Positions 55,714-64,000 of a stretch of DNA of 64,000 bases are shown piece by piece. The notes beneath the pieces are model-generated. The model made no database searches, had not been told where the DNA came from, and saw only the letters and a list, made by a program, of their open reading frames with translations. A program made the position numbers and the translations under genes. Origin of the DNA: Reyranella massiliensis 521 (GTDB taxonomy: Bacteria > Pseudomonadota > Alphaproteobacteria > Reyranellales > Reyranellaceae); contig NZ_HE997181.1 in NCBI RefSeq assembly GCF_000312425.1, forward strand, positions 4,592,045 to 4,656,044, in the 5' to 3' direction. The first letter of the stretch is position 1. Each line of letters begins with the position of its first letter.

Positions 55714-58094
55714 CTCCGCAAGATGATGCAGCACGCACCGAAATTCTGACCGCGGCAAACAAACCCGCGGCCACGCCGCTGCCTGCCGACGCCATGATCG
55801 TCGTGCCGGTGCGCGACCTCGTGCTGTTCCCCGAACTCGTGTTCCCCGTGAGCGTCGGCAGGCCTTCGTCGGTCGCCGCGATCCAGCAGGCCGTTCGCGA
55901 ACAGCGCCAGATCCTGCTGGTGCTGCAGCGCGAGGCCCAGAAGGAAGAGATCGTGCCCGCCGATCTGCACCAGGTCGGCACGGTGGCCAATGTCCTGCGC
56001 TATGTGACCACGCCCGACGGCAACCATCACATCGTCTGCCAGGGCGTGCAGCGCTTCCGGATCACCGATTTCGTCGACGGCCATCCCTTCCTGATGGCGC
56101 GCGGCCTGCATCTTGCCGAACCGACCACGACCGGGCCGGAAGTGGAGGCGCGCTTCCTCGTCCTGAAGCAACAGCTCAACGAAGTGCTCGACCTGCTGCC
56201 GCAGGTGCCGCAGGAGCTGCGCCAGACGGTCGAGGCCACGACGTCGGCCGGCACCCTGGCCGATCTTGCCGCCTCCTATCTCGACTCCAAGCCGGCCGAG
56301 AAGCAGGAAGTGTTGGAGGCGGTCGACCTCGTGCCGCGTCTCGACAAGGTCACGCAGCTTCTCGCCAAGCGGCTCGAGGTGATGCGCATCTCGAGCGAGA
56401 TCGGACGCCAGACCAAGAGTTCGCTCGATGCCCGCCAGCGCGAGATCGTGTTGCGCGAGCAGATGGCGGCGATCCAGCGCGAACTGGGCGAGGACGATTC
56501 AGGCAAACAGGCCATCGCCGATCTCGACAAGGCGATCACCGACGCCAAGATGCCGCCGGAAGCGGAGACGGCCGCGCGCAAAGAGCTGCGCCGCCTGCAA
56601 CGCACGCCCGAGGCATCGGCGGAACACGGCATGATCCGCACCTACCTCGACACCTTGATCGAGTTGCCCTGGGCCCTGCCCGAGCCGCAGCCGATCGACA
56701 TTGCCGAGGCACGACGCGTACTCGACCACGACCATTACGGTCTGGAGAAGATCAAGAAGCGGATCGTCGAATACCTCGCCGTACGCAAGCTGGCTCCCGA
56801 GGGCAAGGCGCCGATCCTGTGCTTCGTCGGCCCGCCCGGGGTCGGCAAGACTTCGCTTGGCCAGTCGATCGCCCGCGCCATGGGCCGCAAGTTCTCGCGC
56901 GTGAGCCTGGGCGGCGTGCACGACGAGGCCGAAATCCGCGGCCATCGCCGCACCTACATCGGGGCCCTGCCCGGCACGATCATTCAGGCCGTGCGCAAGG
57001 CGGGCTCGCGCGACTGCGTGATGATGCTGGACGAGATCGACAAGATGGGCAGCGGCGTGCACGGCGATCCCTCCGCGGCGATGCTCGAGGTCCTCGATCC
57101 CGAGCAGAACGGCACGTTTCGCGACAACTATCTCGACGTGCCGTTCGATCTCAGCCGCGTCGTCTTCATCGCGACCGCCAACATGCTGGAGACGATCCCC
57201 GGCCCGTTGCGTGACCGCATGGAGATTATCTCGCTCACCGGCTACACCGCGGGCGAGAAGCTCGAGATCGCCAAGCGCTACCTCGTGCGCCGCCAGCTCG
57301 AAGCCAACGGCCTGACGGCCGAACAGGCCGGCATCGACGACGCGGCGCTGCGGCTGATCATCGACAGCTACACCCGCGAGGCTGGTGTACGCTGGCTCGA
57401 ACGCGAGATCGGCCGTGCGTTGCGCCATGTCGCGGTCGAAGTGGCCGAAGGCAAAACGACCAAGGCGCAGATCGGCACGGCCGACATCGAGAAGCTGCTG
57501 GGACCCGTTCGCTTCGAGAACGAAGTCGCGATGCGCACCAGCGTGCCGGGCGTGGCGACGGGGCTTGCCTGGACGCCGGTCGGCGGCGACATCCTGTTCA
57601 TCGAGGCGACGCGCTCGCCTGGCAGCGGCCGGCTGATCCTGACCGGCCAGCTCGGCGAGGTCATGCGCGAGAGCGCCCAGGCCGCGCTCAGCCTGATCAA
57701 GAACAAAGCCGCTGCCATCGGCATCGACCCGGCATCGTTCGAGAAGACCGACATCCATGTGCACGTGCCGGCCGGCGCCACGCCCAAGGACGGGCCGAGT
57801 GCCGGCGTGGCGATGTTCATGGCCCTGACCTCGCTGATGACCGGCCGTACGATCCGCAGCGACACGGCGATGACAGGCGAGATCAGCCTGCGCGGGCTGG
57901 TGCTGCCGGTTGGCGGCATCAAGGAGAAGGTCGTGGCTGCCGCCGCAGCCGGCATCACGCGCGTGATGCTGCCCGCCCGCAACAGGCGCGATTTCGACGA
58001 CATCCCCGAGGAAGTCCGCAAGACGCTCGAGTTCATCTGGCTCGAGAAGGTCGAGGATGCGGTCGAACAGGCCCTGTCGCCGAAGGCAGATTGA
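55710..58094 (+). CDS. lon: ATP-dependent protease Lon
   Basis: The 794-residue protease has the N-terminal substrate domain (IVVPVRDLVLFPELVFPVSVGR), an AAA+ module with Walker A GPPGVGKTSLGQ near residue 373 and Walker B VMMLDEIDK near residue 438, and the C-terminal protease domain with Ser in KDGPSAGVAMF near residue 696 and Lys in GGIKEKVVAA near residue 739. Lon degrades damaged and regulatory proteins. A CGGAGGG site lies just upstream inside the hsp20 end. It may not be the only lon in the genome because it is encoded with hsp20 rather than clpX. Confidence 0.94.
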   Translation: MTPQDDAARTEILTAANKPAATPLPADAMIVVPVRDLVLFPELVFPVSVGRPSSVAAIQQAVREQRQILLVLQREAQKEEIVPADLHQVGTVANVLRYVTTPDGNHHIVCQGVQRFRITDFVDGHPFLMARGLHLAEPTTTGPEVEARFLVLKQQLNEVLDLLPQVPQELRQTVEATTSAGTLADLAASYLDSKPAEKQEVLEAVDLVPRLDKVTQLLAKRLEVMRISSEIGRQTKSSLDARQREIVLREQMAAIQRELGEDDSGKQAIADLDKAITDAKMPPEAETAARKELRRLQRTPEASAEHGMIRTYLDTLIELPWALPEPQPIDIAEARRVLDHDHYGLEKIKKRIVEYLAVRKLAPEGKAPILCFVGPPGVGKTSLGQSIARAMGRKFSRVSLGGVHDEAEIRGHRRTYIGALPGTIIQAVRKAGSRDCVMMLDEIDKMGSGVHGDPSAAMLEVLDPEQNGTFRDNYLDVPFDLSRVVFIATANMLETIPGPLRDRMEIISLTGYTAGEKLEIAKRYLVRRQLEANGLTAEQAGIDDAALRLIIDSYTREAGVRWLEREIGRALRHVAVEVAEGKTTKAQIGTADIEKLLGPVRFENEVAMRTSVPGVATGLAWTPVGGDILFIEATRSPGSGRLILTGQLGEVMRESAQAALSLIKNKAAAIGIDPASFEKTDIHVHVPAGATPKDGPSAGVAMFMALTSLMTGRTIRSDTAMTGEISLRGLVLPVGGIKEKVVAAAAAGITRVMLPARNRRDFDDIPEEVRKTLEFIWLEKVEDAVEQALSPKAD

Positions 58095-58096
58095 CG

Positions 58097-58939
58097 TCAG
58101 CCCAGCTCCAGGCTGGTCACGCCGTACAGGCCGGCATAGTTCACTTCGGGGTCGGCTCCGGTGTACATGCGCGCCGTCTCGAACGACGGCTTGAGCCCCA
58201 TCCCCTCGGCGAGCGTCACCGCCGCCTTGTTGCGATCGGGCACGTCGATCGCGACCGCCGCGGCGGCGGTCTTCCGTGCCAGGGCCGAGACGAGACCGCC
58301 GGCTATTTCCGGCGTGGCCGCGAACAGCGGTCCCACGCGCGACGCCGCTGCTGAACGACGCATCACGGCAAAGCCCGCCAGCTCGCCATCGCGCAGCGCG
58401 ACCATGGCAGCCCGCTCCGGGAGCGAAATCCACGAGGCCAGAAACGCGTCCCGCGCTTCGGGAAAGAAGGTGCGGTCGTAGGCAGCGAGCCTGTCGAAGG
58501 CGATGCTGCGCGCATCGGCGAGGGTGACGCCGGCCGGTGCGGGAATCGCAGGCGCAGCCCCCTCATGGCGGATGTTGTTCCAGGCCGGCCGAAAGCCCGA
58601 CTTCTTGTAGTTCCCCTGCTGGGCCACCACACCGTCGAGGCCGACATTGCGCCCGGCGAGCCGCGCCATGCCGGCCCGCCAGATTTGGATGCCATAGCCC
58701 TTTCCACGGATCGTCGGTCGCGCAATGTAGAAACCCAGGAAGCCGAAGCCCTGACCGTACTTCACGACCGAGATACAGGCCTGTGGTTCGCCGTCGAGAC
58801 GGCCGATCAGAAAACCGCCGGGATCGGCGGCAAAGAAGGCGTGCGCGTCGGTCTTGCCAGGGTTCCACCCTTCAGCGTCGGCCCACAGGGCCATACGCTG
58901 AACATCGTCGGCGCTGCCGACCGCGATCTCGAAGCTCAT
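58097..58939 (-). CDS. GNAT acetyltransferase, two-domain type
   Basis: The 280-residue protein has an N-terminal GNAT domain (ISVVKYGQGFGFLGFYIARPTIRGKGYGIQIW, CoA loop) and a C-terminal second acetyltransferase-like domain (AMVALRDGELAGFAVMRRSA; AVAIDVPDRNKAAVTLAEGMGL), the arrangement of the Acetyltransf_18 group. The acceptor is unknown. The frame opens further upstream, but ATG 58939 avoids overlap with the next gene. Convergent with lon, two bases apart, and encoded ten bases after the NtaA-type monooxygenase stop. Confidence 0.87.
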   Translation of the reverse strand: MSFEIAVGSADDVQRMALWADAEGWNPGKTDAHAFFAADPGGFLIGRLDGEPQACISVVKYGQGFGFLGFYIARPTIRGKGYGIQIWRAGMARLAGRNVGLDGVVAQQGNYKKSGFRPAWNNIRHEGAAPAIPAPAGVTLADARSIAFDRLAAYDRTFFPEARDAFLASWISLPERAAMVALRDGELAGFAVMRRSAAASRVGPLFAATPEIAGGLVSALARKTAAAAVAIDVPDRNKAAVTLAEGMGLKPSFETARMYTGADPEVNYAGLYGVTSLELG

Positions 58940-58949
58940 GCGTACGAGA

Positions 58950-60299
58950 TTACTCCGCTGCCTTCGCCGTGGCTGCGAAAAAACGGTTATCGGGCCGCGG
59001 CAGGCCGAGATTTTCGCGCAAGGTCTTGCCCTCGTATTCCTTGCGGAACAGGCCACGGCGCTGCAGTTCCGGCACGACCTTGTCGACGAAGTCGTCGAGG
59101 CCGCCCGGCAGATAGGGGAACATCACGTTGAAGCCGTCGCAGGCTTCCCCGACCAGCCATTCCTCCATCTGGTCCGCGATCATCTGCGGCGTGCCCACCA
59201 TACCCAGCCCGCCATAGCCGCCAAGGCGGCCCGCGATCTGGCGCACCGTGAGGTTCTCGCGCTTGCCCAGCTCGATGACCCTGTCGCGGCCGCTCTTGCT
59301 GGCCTGCGTTTCGGGAATGTCGTCTGGCAAGGGCTTGTCGGGGTCGAATTTCCGGGCGTCGATGCCAAGCGCGATCGAGACGGCGGCAATGCCGCTGTCG
59401 TAGTTCACGAGGCTGTCGAGCCGAGCGCGCTTCTCCTTCGCCTCGTCGAGCGAATCGCCCACGACCACGAAAGCACCGGGCAGGATCTTGATATGGTCGG
59501 GGTTGCGTCCGACCCGCGCCGTGCGCGCCTTCACGTCGGCATAGAATTCCTGAGCGCCCTTCAGCGGTCCGCCGGCAGCAAACACGACTTCGGCGGTTTC
59601 GGCTGCGAGCTGGCGGCCGGCATCGGAGGCGCCGGCCTGCACCACGACCGGCCAGCCCTGGACAGGCCGGGCGATGTTGAGGGGGCCACGCACCTTCAGA
59701 TATTTGCCCTTGTGATCCAGGACATGCAGGCGTGCGGGATCGAAATAGATGCCGCTCTCCACGTCCCGGATGAAGGCATCGTCGGCCCAGGAATCCCACA
59801 GCCCCGTCACCACGTCGAAATATTCACGCGCGCGGGCGTAACGCTCGGCATGGGGCATCTGGTCGTCCATGCCGAAGTTGAGCGCCGCATCGGGGTTGGA
59901 GGTCGTGACGAGGTTCCAGCCCGCCCGGCCTTCGCTGATATGGTCGAGCGAGGCGAAGCGCCGCGCAATCGTATAGGCAGGCTCGAAGGTGGTGGAAGCC
60001 GTGGCGATCAGACCGAGATGCCTAGTCGCCATGGCCAGCGCCGGCAGCAAAGTCAGCGGATCGAAGGACGTGACTGTGGCACTCCTCTTCAGCGCTTCCA
60101 TCGGCATGTTCAGCACAGCCAGATGATCGGCCATGAAGAAGGCGTCGAACTTGCCGCGCTCCAGGGTCTGGGCGTACTGCACCAAGGCCTTGAGGTTGAA
60201 GTTGGCGTCCGGCGTGCCGCCGGGATAGCGCCAGGCGGCGGTGTGGATGCTGACGGGGCGCATGAAGGCGCCGAGGCGGAGCTGACGTTTCTGGGTCAT
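58950..60299 (-). CDS. NtaA/SnaA/DszA-type FMN-dependent monooxygenase
   Basis: The 449-residue enzyme is a class C flavin monooxygenase: RLGAFMRPVSIHTAAWRYPGG start, FDAFFMADHL near residue 55, AWNLVTTSNPDAALNFG near residue 125 and PVVVQAGASDAGRQLAAE near residue 220. These oxidise nitrilotriacetate, sulphur heterocycles or alkanesulphonates with FMNH2 from a separate reductase, which is absent here. ATG 60299; 82 bases after the amidase stop on the same strand, so it may follow the amidase in one catabolic operon. Confidence 0.9.
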   Translation of the reverse strand: MTQKRQLRLGAFMRPVSIHTAAWRYPGGTPDANFNLKALVQYAQTLERGKFDAFFMADHLAVLNMPMEALKRSATVTSFDPLTLLPALAMATRHLGLIATASTTFEPAYTIARRFASLDHISEGRAGWNLVTTSNPDAALNFGMDDQMPHAERYARAREYFDVVTGLWDSWADDAFIRDVESGIYFDPARLHVLDHKGKYLKVRGPLNIARPVQGWPVVVQAGASDAGRQLAAETAEVVFAAGGPLKGAQEFYADVKARTARVGRNPDHIKILPGAFVVVGDSLDEAKEKRARLDSLVNYDSGIAAVSIALGIDARKFDPDKPLPDDIPETQASKSGRDRVIELGKRENLTVRQIAGRLGGYGGLGMVGTPQMIADQMEEWLVGEACDGFNVMFPYLPGGLDDFVDKVVPELQRRGLFRKEYEGKTLRENLGLPRPDNRFFAATAKAAE

Positions 60300-60381
60300 G
60301 GCGCCTAATCTTGCCCTCGGCCCACGGACCGACAAGGCCCGCTCGGACGACAAGAACTCATCCAACGAGTAATTTCTCGCC

Positions 60382-61776
60382 TCAAATGATGGCCGGGTGC
60401 TTTTTGTCCGTTCCGGCTGCCCGCTCCCAGGCCCGCGCCACCGCGAACACGGTAGCCTCGTCGAAGTAGCGACCGACGAACTGCACGGAAACCGGCAGGC
60501 CGCCCGCCGACAGGCCGGCCATCATCGCCAGCGCCGGATGGCCCGTGACGTTGAACGGCGTGCGTGCCTGCCGTGGATAGGTGCGGTCGACCTCGGCCGG
60601 CTGGTCGATGCGGCAGGCTGGATCCATCGAGCTGGCACAGAGCAGCACATCGACCTCGCGCAAGGCTGCCTCGACCTCGGCGATCATCTCCAGCCGCCGC
60701 CGGCTCGCCAGCACATAGTCGCCGGAACTCATGAAGGCGCCGGCCATCAGGCGGCGGCGCGACAGCATGCCGTAATCCTCCGGCCGCTCGCCGAGCCAGG
60801 GCGCATGGATCGACCAGGCCTCGCTTTGCAGGATCACGCGATTGACGGCGCCGAACTCGCCAAGCGTCGGCAGCTTGACCGTATGAAGCTCTGCCCCTTC
60901 CATCTCCAGGGTGCGCGCAACATGTTCCAGCCCTGCCGTGACCTCGGGATCGGCCGGCGTGTCGATCTCGTGGAAGTGCCGCACGAAACCCACGCGCAGG
61001 CCGCGCAGGCTGCGTTCGAGACCCGCCGCATAGTGGCCGCGCGGCGGCGCGGCGCTGCCGGGATCGAGCGGATCGTGACCTGCGATCGCTTCCAGCATCA
61101 ACGCGTTGTCGGCGACGGTCCGCGTCATCGGCCCGACATGGTCGAGCGTGAAGGAGAGCGGAAAGACGCCCCGGCGCGAGACCAGGCCGTAGGTCGGCTT
61201 CAGACCGACGATGCCGCAGCAACTTGCCGGATTGCGCACGCTGCCGCCGGTGTCTGTGCCCAGCGCCATGGGAAAGAGGCCCGCAGCGACGCCCGATCCC
61301 GAGCCGGAAGACGAGCCGCCGGGATGATGATCGGTATTCCAGGGATTGCGCGCCGGCGGCCAAGGCAGGTCAAAGCTCGGTCCGCCGATGGCGAATTCGT
61401 GCGTGGACAGCTTGCCCAGCACGATGGCGCCCGCGCCGCGCAGCTTCTCGACGCAGACGGCATCGGCCGCCGCGACGTTGTCTTCGAGGATCTTCGAATG
61501 GCAGGTGGTCGGCAGGCCGGCGACGTCGATGATGTCCTTGATGCCGACCGGCACGCCGTGCAGCGGCCCGCGCAGGCGACCGGAGATGGCTTCGGCCTCG
61601 GCGGCCTTGGCCGCCTGCAGCGCCGCCTCGCCGTCGACGCGGATGAACGCATTGAGTTTGGGATCGAGCCGTTCGATGCGATCGAGCAGTGCCTTGGTGA
61701 GATCGACAGGCGAAAGCTCGCGAGTCGCAATGGCGCGCGCGGCCGCGCCTGCCGTCATCCAGTGGAGCTCGCTCAC
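60382..61776 (-). CDS. Amidase-signature enzyme
   Basis: The 464-residue amidase has the Ser-cisSer-Lys triad: Lys in GVPVGIKDI near residue 90, Ser in PGGSSSGSGSGVAAG near residue 165 and Ser in TDTGGSVRNPA near residue 190. It hydrolyses a small amide or allophanate-like substrate. Start GTG 61776 overlaps the stop of the preceding 60-residue gene (GTGA), as AtzE/AtzG and GatA/GatC pairs do. No gatB is nearby, so this is a catabolic amidase. Confidence 0.92.
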   Translation of the reverse strand: MSELHWMTAGAAARAIATRELSPVDLTKALLDRIERLDPKLNAFIRVDGEAALQAAKAAEAEAISGRLRGPLHGVPVGIKDIIDVAGLPTTCHSKILEDNVAAADAVCVEKLRGAGAIVLGKLSTHEFAIGGPSFDLPWPPARNPWNTDHHPGGSSSGSGSGVAAGLFPMALGTDTGGSVRNPASCCGIVGLKPTYGLVSRRGVFPLSFTLDHVGPMTRTVADNALMLEAIAGHDPLDPGSAAPPRGHYAAGLERSLRGLRVGFVRHFHEIDTPADPEVTAGLEHVARTLEMEGAELHTVKLPTLGEFGAVNRVILQSEAWSIHAPWLGERPEDYGMLSRRRLMAGAFMSSGDYVLASRRRLEMIAEVEAALREVDVLLCASSMDPACRIDQPAEVDRTYPRQARTPFNVTGHPALAMMAGLSAGGLPVSVQFVGRYFDEATVFAVARAWERAAGTDKKHPAII

Positions 61777-61955
61777 AGGCCGATCCCCGCCCGCATCGGC
61801 GGCCACGGTTCCGCTTTCGGATCGGCCGGTCGCTTGATCTTCTGCGCGACATCCGCCGCCTGCTTCGCCGAAGCGGCGACGTCGTCGGGAAATTGCGCCA
61901 GTGCCTTAGCAAGGCCGGCACGGCGTGCCAGCAACTCGATCGTTTCCTTGTCCAC
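61773..61955 (-). CDS. Small GatC/AtzG-like partner of the amidase
   Basis: The 60-residue product starts at GTG 61955 behind AGGAG. It is mostly one helix (KETIELLARRAGLAKALAQFPDDVAASAKQAADVAQKI) with a Pro-rich tail (PADPKAEPWPPMRAG), as in the small subunits that wrap amidase-signature enzymes. Overlap with the amidase start by four bases supports a complex. Sequence is too short for a firm family call. Confidence 0.75.
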   Translation of the reverse strand: MDKETIELLARRAGLAKALAQFPDDVAASAKQAADVAQKIKRPADPKAEPWPPMRAGIGL

Positions 61956-62051
61956 CTGATCACTCCTCCCAATGGCGCGAGGTCAGCATGAGTCGTGCCG
62001 GCCGTCCATCCATGCCATACAACGGCCGATCAGCAGCTTAAGGGGAACAGC

Positions 62052-64000
62052 TTGGCGGTAGAACACACGACAGCAATCTTCGTGGCCGAGCTGATCCTGT
62101 TATTGTTCTTCGGGCGTATGATCGGCGAAGGCATGACCCGGATCGGCCAGCCTGCCATTTTCGGCCAGCTCCTGGCGGGCGTGCTGCTCGGTCCCTCGGT
62201 ATTCGGCGCTCTGCTGCCGGAAGTACGCCAGGTCATCTTCCCCAACACGCCTGCCCTGAAAAGCATGATCGATGCCGTATCGCAGATCGGCATTCTGCTT
62301 TTGCTTCTCCTGACCGGCATGGAAACCAACCTGGCGCTGGTGAACCGCAAACGACGCGCCGTGATCTCAACGTCGTTGATGGGCATCGCGATCCCCTTCG
62401 CTTGCGGGGCGGCGCTGGCCTATGCGTTGCCGACCGAACTGATCCCCAATCCCGCGGCACGGCTGGTCACCGCGCTCTTTCTCGGCACGGCGCTCTCGAT
62501 CTCCTCGGTGAAGATCGTCGCCATGGTCCTGATGGAGGTCGGCGCCATACGGCGCGACCTCGGACAGCTCATCCTCGCCACGGCCATCCTCGACGACACG
62601 CTGGCCTGGGTGATCATCGCCGTCATCTCGGGCATTGCCGCCTCGGGAACCGTGAGCCTGGCCGATGTCGGGACCAGCCTGGCCCTGACTGCGCTCTTCC
62701 TGGCGGCCAGCCTGACGATCGGACGGCGTGCCGTCGCCTACATCATCCTGTGGTGCAACGACAATCTCCGGATCGAAATGCCGGTCATCAGCGCCATCCT
62801 GGTGATCACGCTCTCCATGGCACTGACGACCGAGCTCATCGGCGTGCATACGGCACTCGGCGCCTTCATGGCCGGCATGCTGATCGGCCAGTCGCCGATC
62901 CTGACGGAACATATCGAGGGCGAGCTGCGCGGCTTCATCATCGCCTTCTTCAGCCCGGTATTCTTCGCCGTCGCCGGCCTCGGCATGGACCTCCGCACCC
63001 TGCTCGACCCGACCCTGCTGCTGTTCACCCTGGCCATCATTGCCGTGGCGAGTGTCGGCAAGTTCCTGGGCGCCCTGGCCGGCGGCAAGCTGGGCGGGCT
63101 GACCGCCTTCGAGTCGCTGGCGCTGGCTACCGGCCTCAACGCTCGCGGCTCGACCGAGGTCATCATCGCGACCATCGGCCTGTCGATGGGCGTGCTCAGC
63201 AACCAGCTCTATACGATGATCGTCGCGATGGCCGTGGTCACGACCATGATCATGCCGCCGACCTTGCGCTGGGTAATGGCCCGCGTGCCGCTGCGCGACG
63301 AAGAGGCGAAACGGCTCGACAAGGAAGACGCCGAAGCGAACCAGGCCGTTCCGAAGATGGAGCGCGCCCTGGTCCTGGCCGACGACGGCGCCAACGGTCA
63401 ATGGGCGACGACGCTGGCCGGGGTCTTCGCGGGCCGCCAGAAGGTTCTGACGACGGTTCTCGAAACATCGCGCGAGGCTGCGGCGACAACGATACCCTCG
63501 GCCAAGGACCGGCTGGTCGCTGCGATAAAATCGACACTGGACAATGGCCAGCCCGCGGCCCCTCCGGGTGCGCCCGCTGCGCCGAAGCCAGTCCCCGAAC
63601 AGTTCGTCCAGACACGCCCGCTTACGGCCGAAGACAGTCTCGAAAAGGAAGTCGCCAAGGGCTACAGCATCGCCTTCGTCGGCATCGAGGAGCCCATCTC
63701 CTCGCAGGCGCCGAAATTCCAGGATCAGCTTCAGCGGCTGGTCTCCACCTTCGACGGGCCGATGGCGATTCTGGTGAATGGCAATCGGGCCTTCTCGAAC
63801 GTCGGCAAACCGCTCGACATTCTGGTGCCCACGGGAGGCAGCCCGGAGGCCCGCCTCGCCACCGAAGTTGCCTTGGCGCTCGCCGGTGGCAGCGGGGGCA
63901 CGCTGACCGTGCTGCACGTCTTCGATCCGAACGACGACACGATGCTGTTGCGCGGCCGCGCCCGGCGACTGGGCCTCTCCCTGTTGGTGGACGCGCGGCG
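62052..64000 (+). CDS. Kef-type cation:proton antiporter with USP-like tail (3' partial)
   Basis: The frame is open from TTG 62052, behind AGGGGA, to the window end, so about 650 residues are visible. The first 400 are a CPA2 antiporter with about twelve transmembrane helices (VAELILLLFFGRMIGEGM; LLLLLLTGMETNLALV; LATAILDDTLAWVIIAV; FESLALATGLNARGSTEVII) carrying the conserved DD and RGSTE. After a linker, residues 560-650 look like a UspA domain (KPLDILVPTGGSPEARLATEVALALAGGSGGTLTVLHVF). Such fusions regulate K+ or Na+/H+ exchange by nucleotide. No ATG precedes the first helix. Confidence 0.9.
   Translation, partial: MAVEHTTAIFVAELILLLFFGRMIGEGMTRIGQPAIFGQLLAGVLLGPSVFGALLPEVRQVIFPNTPALKSMIDAVSQIGILLLLLLTGMETNLALVNRKRRAVISTSLMGIAIPFACGAALAYALPTELIPNPAARLVTALFLGTALSISSVKIVAMVLMEVGAIRRDLGQLILATAILDDTLAWVIIAVISGIAASGTVSLADVGTSLALTALFLAASLTIGRRAVAYIILWCNDNLRIEMPVISAILVITLSMALTTELIGVHTALGAFMAGMLIGQSPILTEHIEGELRGFIIAFFSPVFFAVAGLGMDLRTLLDPTLLLFTLAIIAVASVGKFLGALAGGKLGGLTAFESLALATGLNARGSTEVIIATIGLSMGVLSNQLYTMIVAMAVVTTMIMPPTLRWVMARVPLRDEEAKRLDKEDAEANQAVPKMERALVLADDGANGQWATTLAGVFAGRQKVLTTVLETSREAAATTIPSAKDRLVAAIKSTLDNGQPAAPPGAPAAPKPVPEQFVQTRPLTAEDSLEKEVAKGYSIAFVGIEEPISSQAPKFQDQLQRLVSTFDGPMAILVNGNRAFSNVGKPLDILVPTGGSPEARLATEVALALAGGSGGTLTVLHVFDPNDDTMLLRGRARRLGLSLLVDAR

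Noticed and set aside
56499..58433. 644-residue frame antisense to lon
   Set aside because: Opposite strand of lon; compositionally biased, no recognisable motif.
62367..63917. 516-residue frame antisense to the Kef antiporter
   Set aside because: The plus-strand frame encodes clear transmembrane helices and CPA2 motifs; the antisense frame is charged low-complexity sequence.
1..64000. CRISPR arrays, insertion sequences, integrases, rRNA, riboswitches
   Set aside because: No regularly spaced repeats, transposase or integrase motifs, rRNA-like blocks or riboswitch cores were seen on reading through the window.

Overview
The window reads as a stretch of a GC-rich alphaproteobacterial chromosome. 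Pointers are a FixL/FixJ/FixK oxygen-response system, a CyaC-like adenylate cyclase with a 2Fe-2S domain, YqgE, DUF883, phasin-like and DUF4864 proteins, a fused indolepyruvate oxidoreductase and heavy GC bias at third codon positions. The flanks (NtaA-type monooxygenase, amidases, many SDRs, SxtJ/DUF5989/carbamoyltransferase) would fit a Reyranella-like or other soil Rhodospirillales/Hyphomicrobiales lineage, but that genus-level guess is weak. I see no insertion sequence, integrase, CRISPR array, rRNA or prophage. No stretch longer than about 300 bases lacks a gene.

Left flank (1-20.3 kb) is mixed core and accessory metabolism: the end of a membrane protein, pirin, three SDR enzymes, an HCCA-isomerase/OmpA pair, and a four-gene minus-strand operon (SxtJ-like protein, a 50-residue DUF5989 protein, NodU/TobZ-type carbamoyltransferase, quinone oxidoreductase). 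It continues with TetR, a HAD hydrolase, RecX, an ArsC-like protein, the haem/2Fe-2S adenylate cyclase, a TPR protein, a universal stress protein (USP), the fused indolepyruvate:ferredoxin oxidoreductase, YqgE, a peroxiredoxin and a diverged AroE homologue. Two clean Rho-independent terminators sit directly in front of the next gene's ribosome binding site.

Central region (20.5-53.6 kb) is the most interesting part. It holds an apparent low-oxygen/dormancy regulon with its own control genes. Fourteen copies of a 14-bp FNR/FixK-type palindrome (TTGAY-N4-RTCAA and close variants) lie in front of its transcription units; in 14 of 17 box-gene pairs the box ends 52-66 bases before the start codon. 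The controlled genes include USPs, CBS and CBS-BON proteins, Hsp20, a solitary GroEL, two S30AE-like (HPF) proteins (one fused to a cold-shock domain), a BaeRF-like host-attachment protein, a beta-CASP nuclease, ChaB, an L,D-transpeptidase, protein-repair methyltransferase (PCMT) coupled to an archaeal-type AdoMet synthetase, a P-type ATPase, a small cytochrome c, alcohol dehydrogenases and a beta-glucosidase-glucokinase operon. PEP synthase, PfkB and a phasin-like protein lie among them without a clear box of their own. The same region encodes FixL with the haem-ligand histidine, FixJ, a second receiver protein, and an Fnr/FixK regulator whose recognition helix (E..SR) is the type that reads TTGA half-sites. 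The gene content resembles the mycobacterial DosR dormancy regulon (USP, Hsp20, CBS, PfkB, CtpF-type ATPase, HPF) rebuilt under alphaproteobacterial FixLJ-FixK control.

The region ends at a tRNA-Arg(ACG) gene whose 3' end faces it. The right flank (53.7-64 kb) returns to ordinary genes: a DUF4864 protein, an EamA transporter, an Hsp20-Lon operon, a GNAT acetyltransferase, an NtaA-type monooxygenase, an amidase with a small GatC/AtzG-like partner, and the start of a Kef-type antiporter with a USP-like tail that runs off the window.
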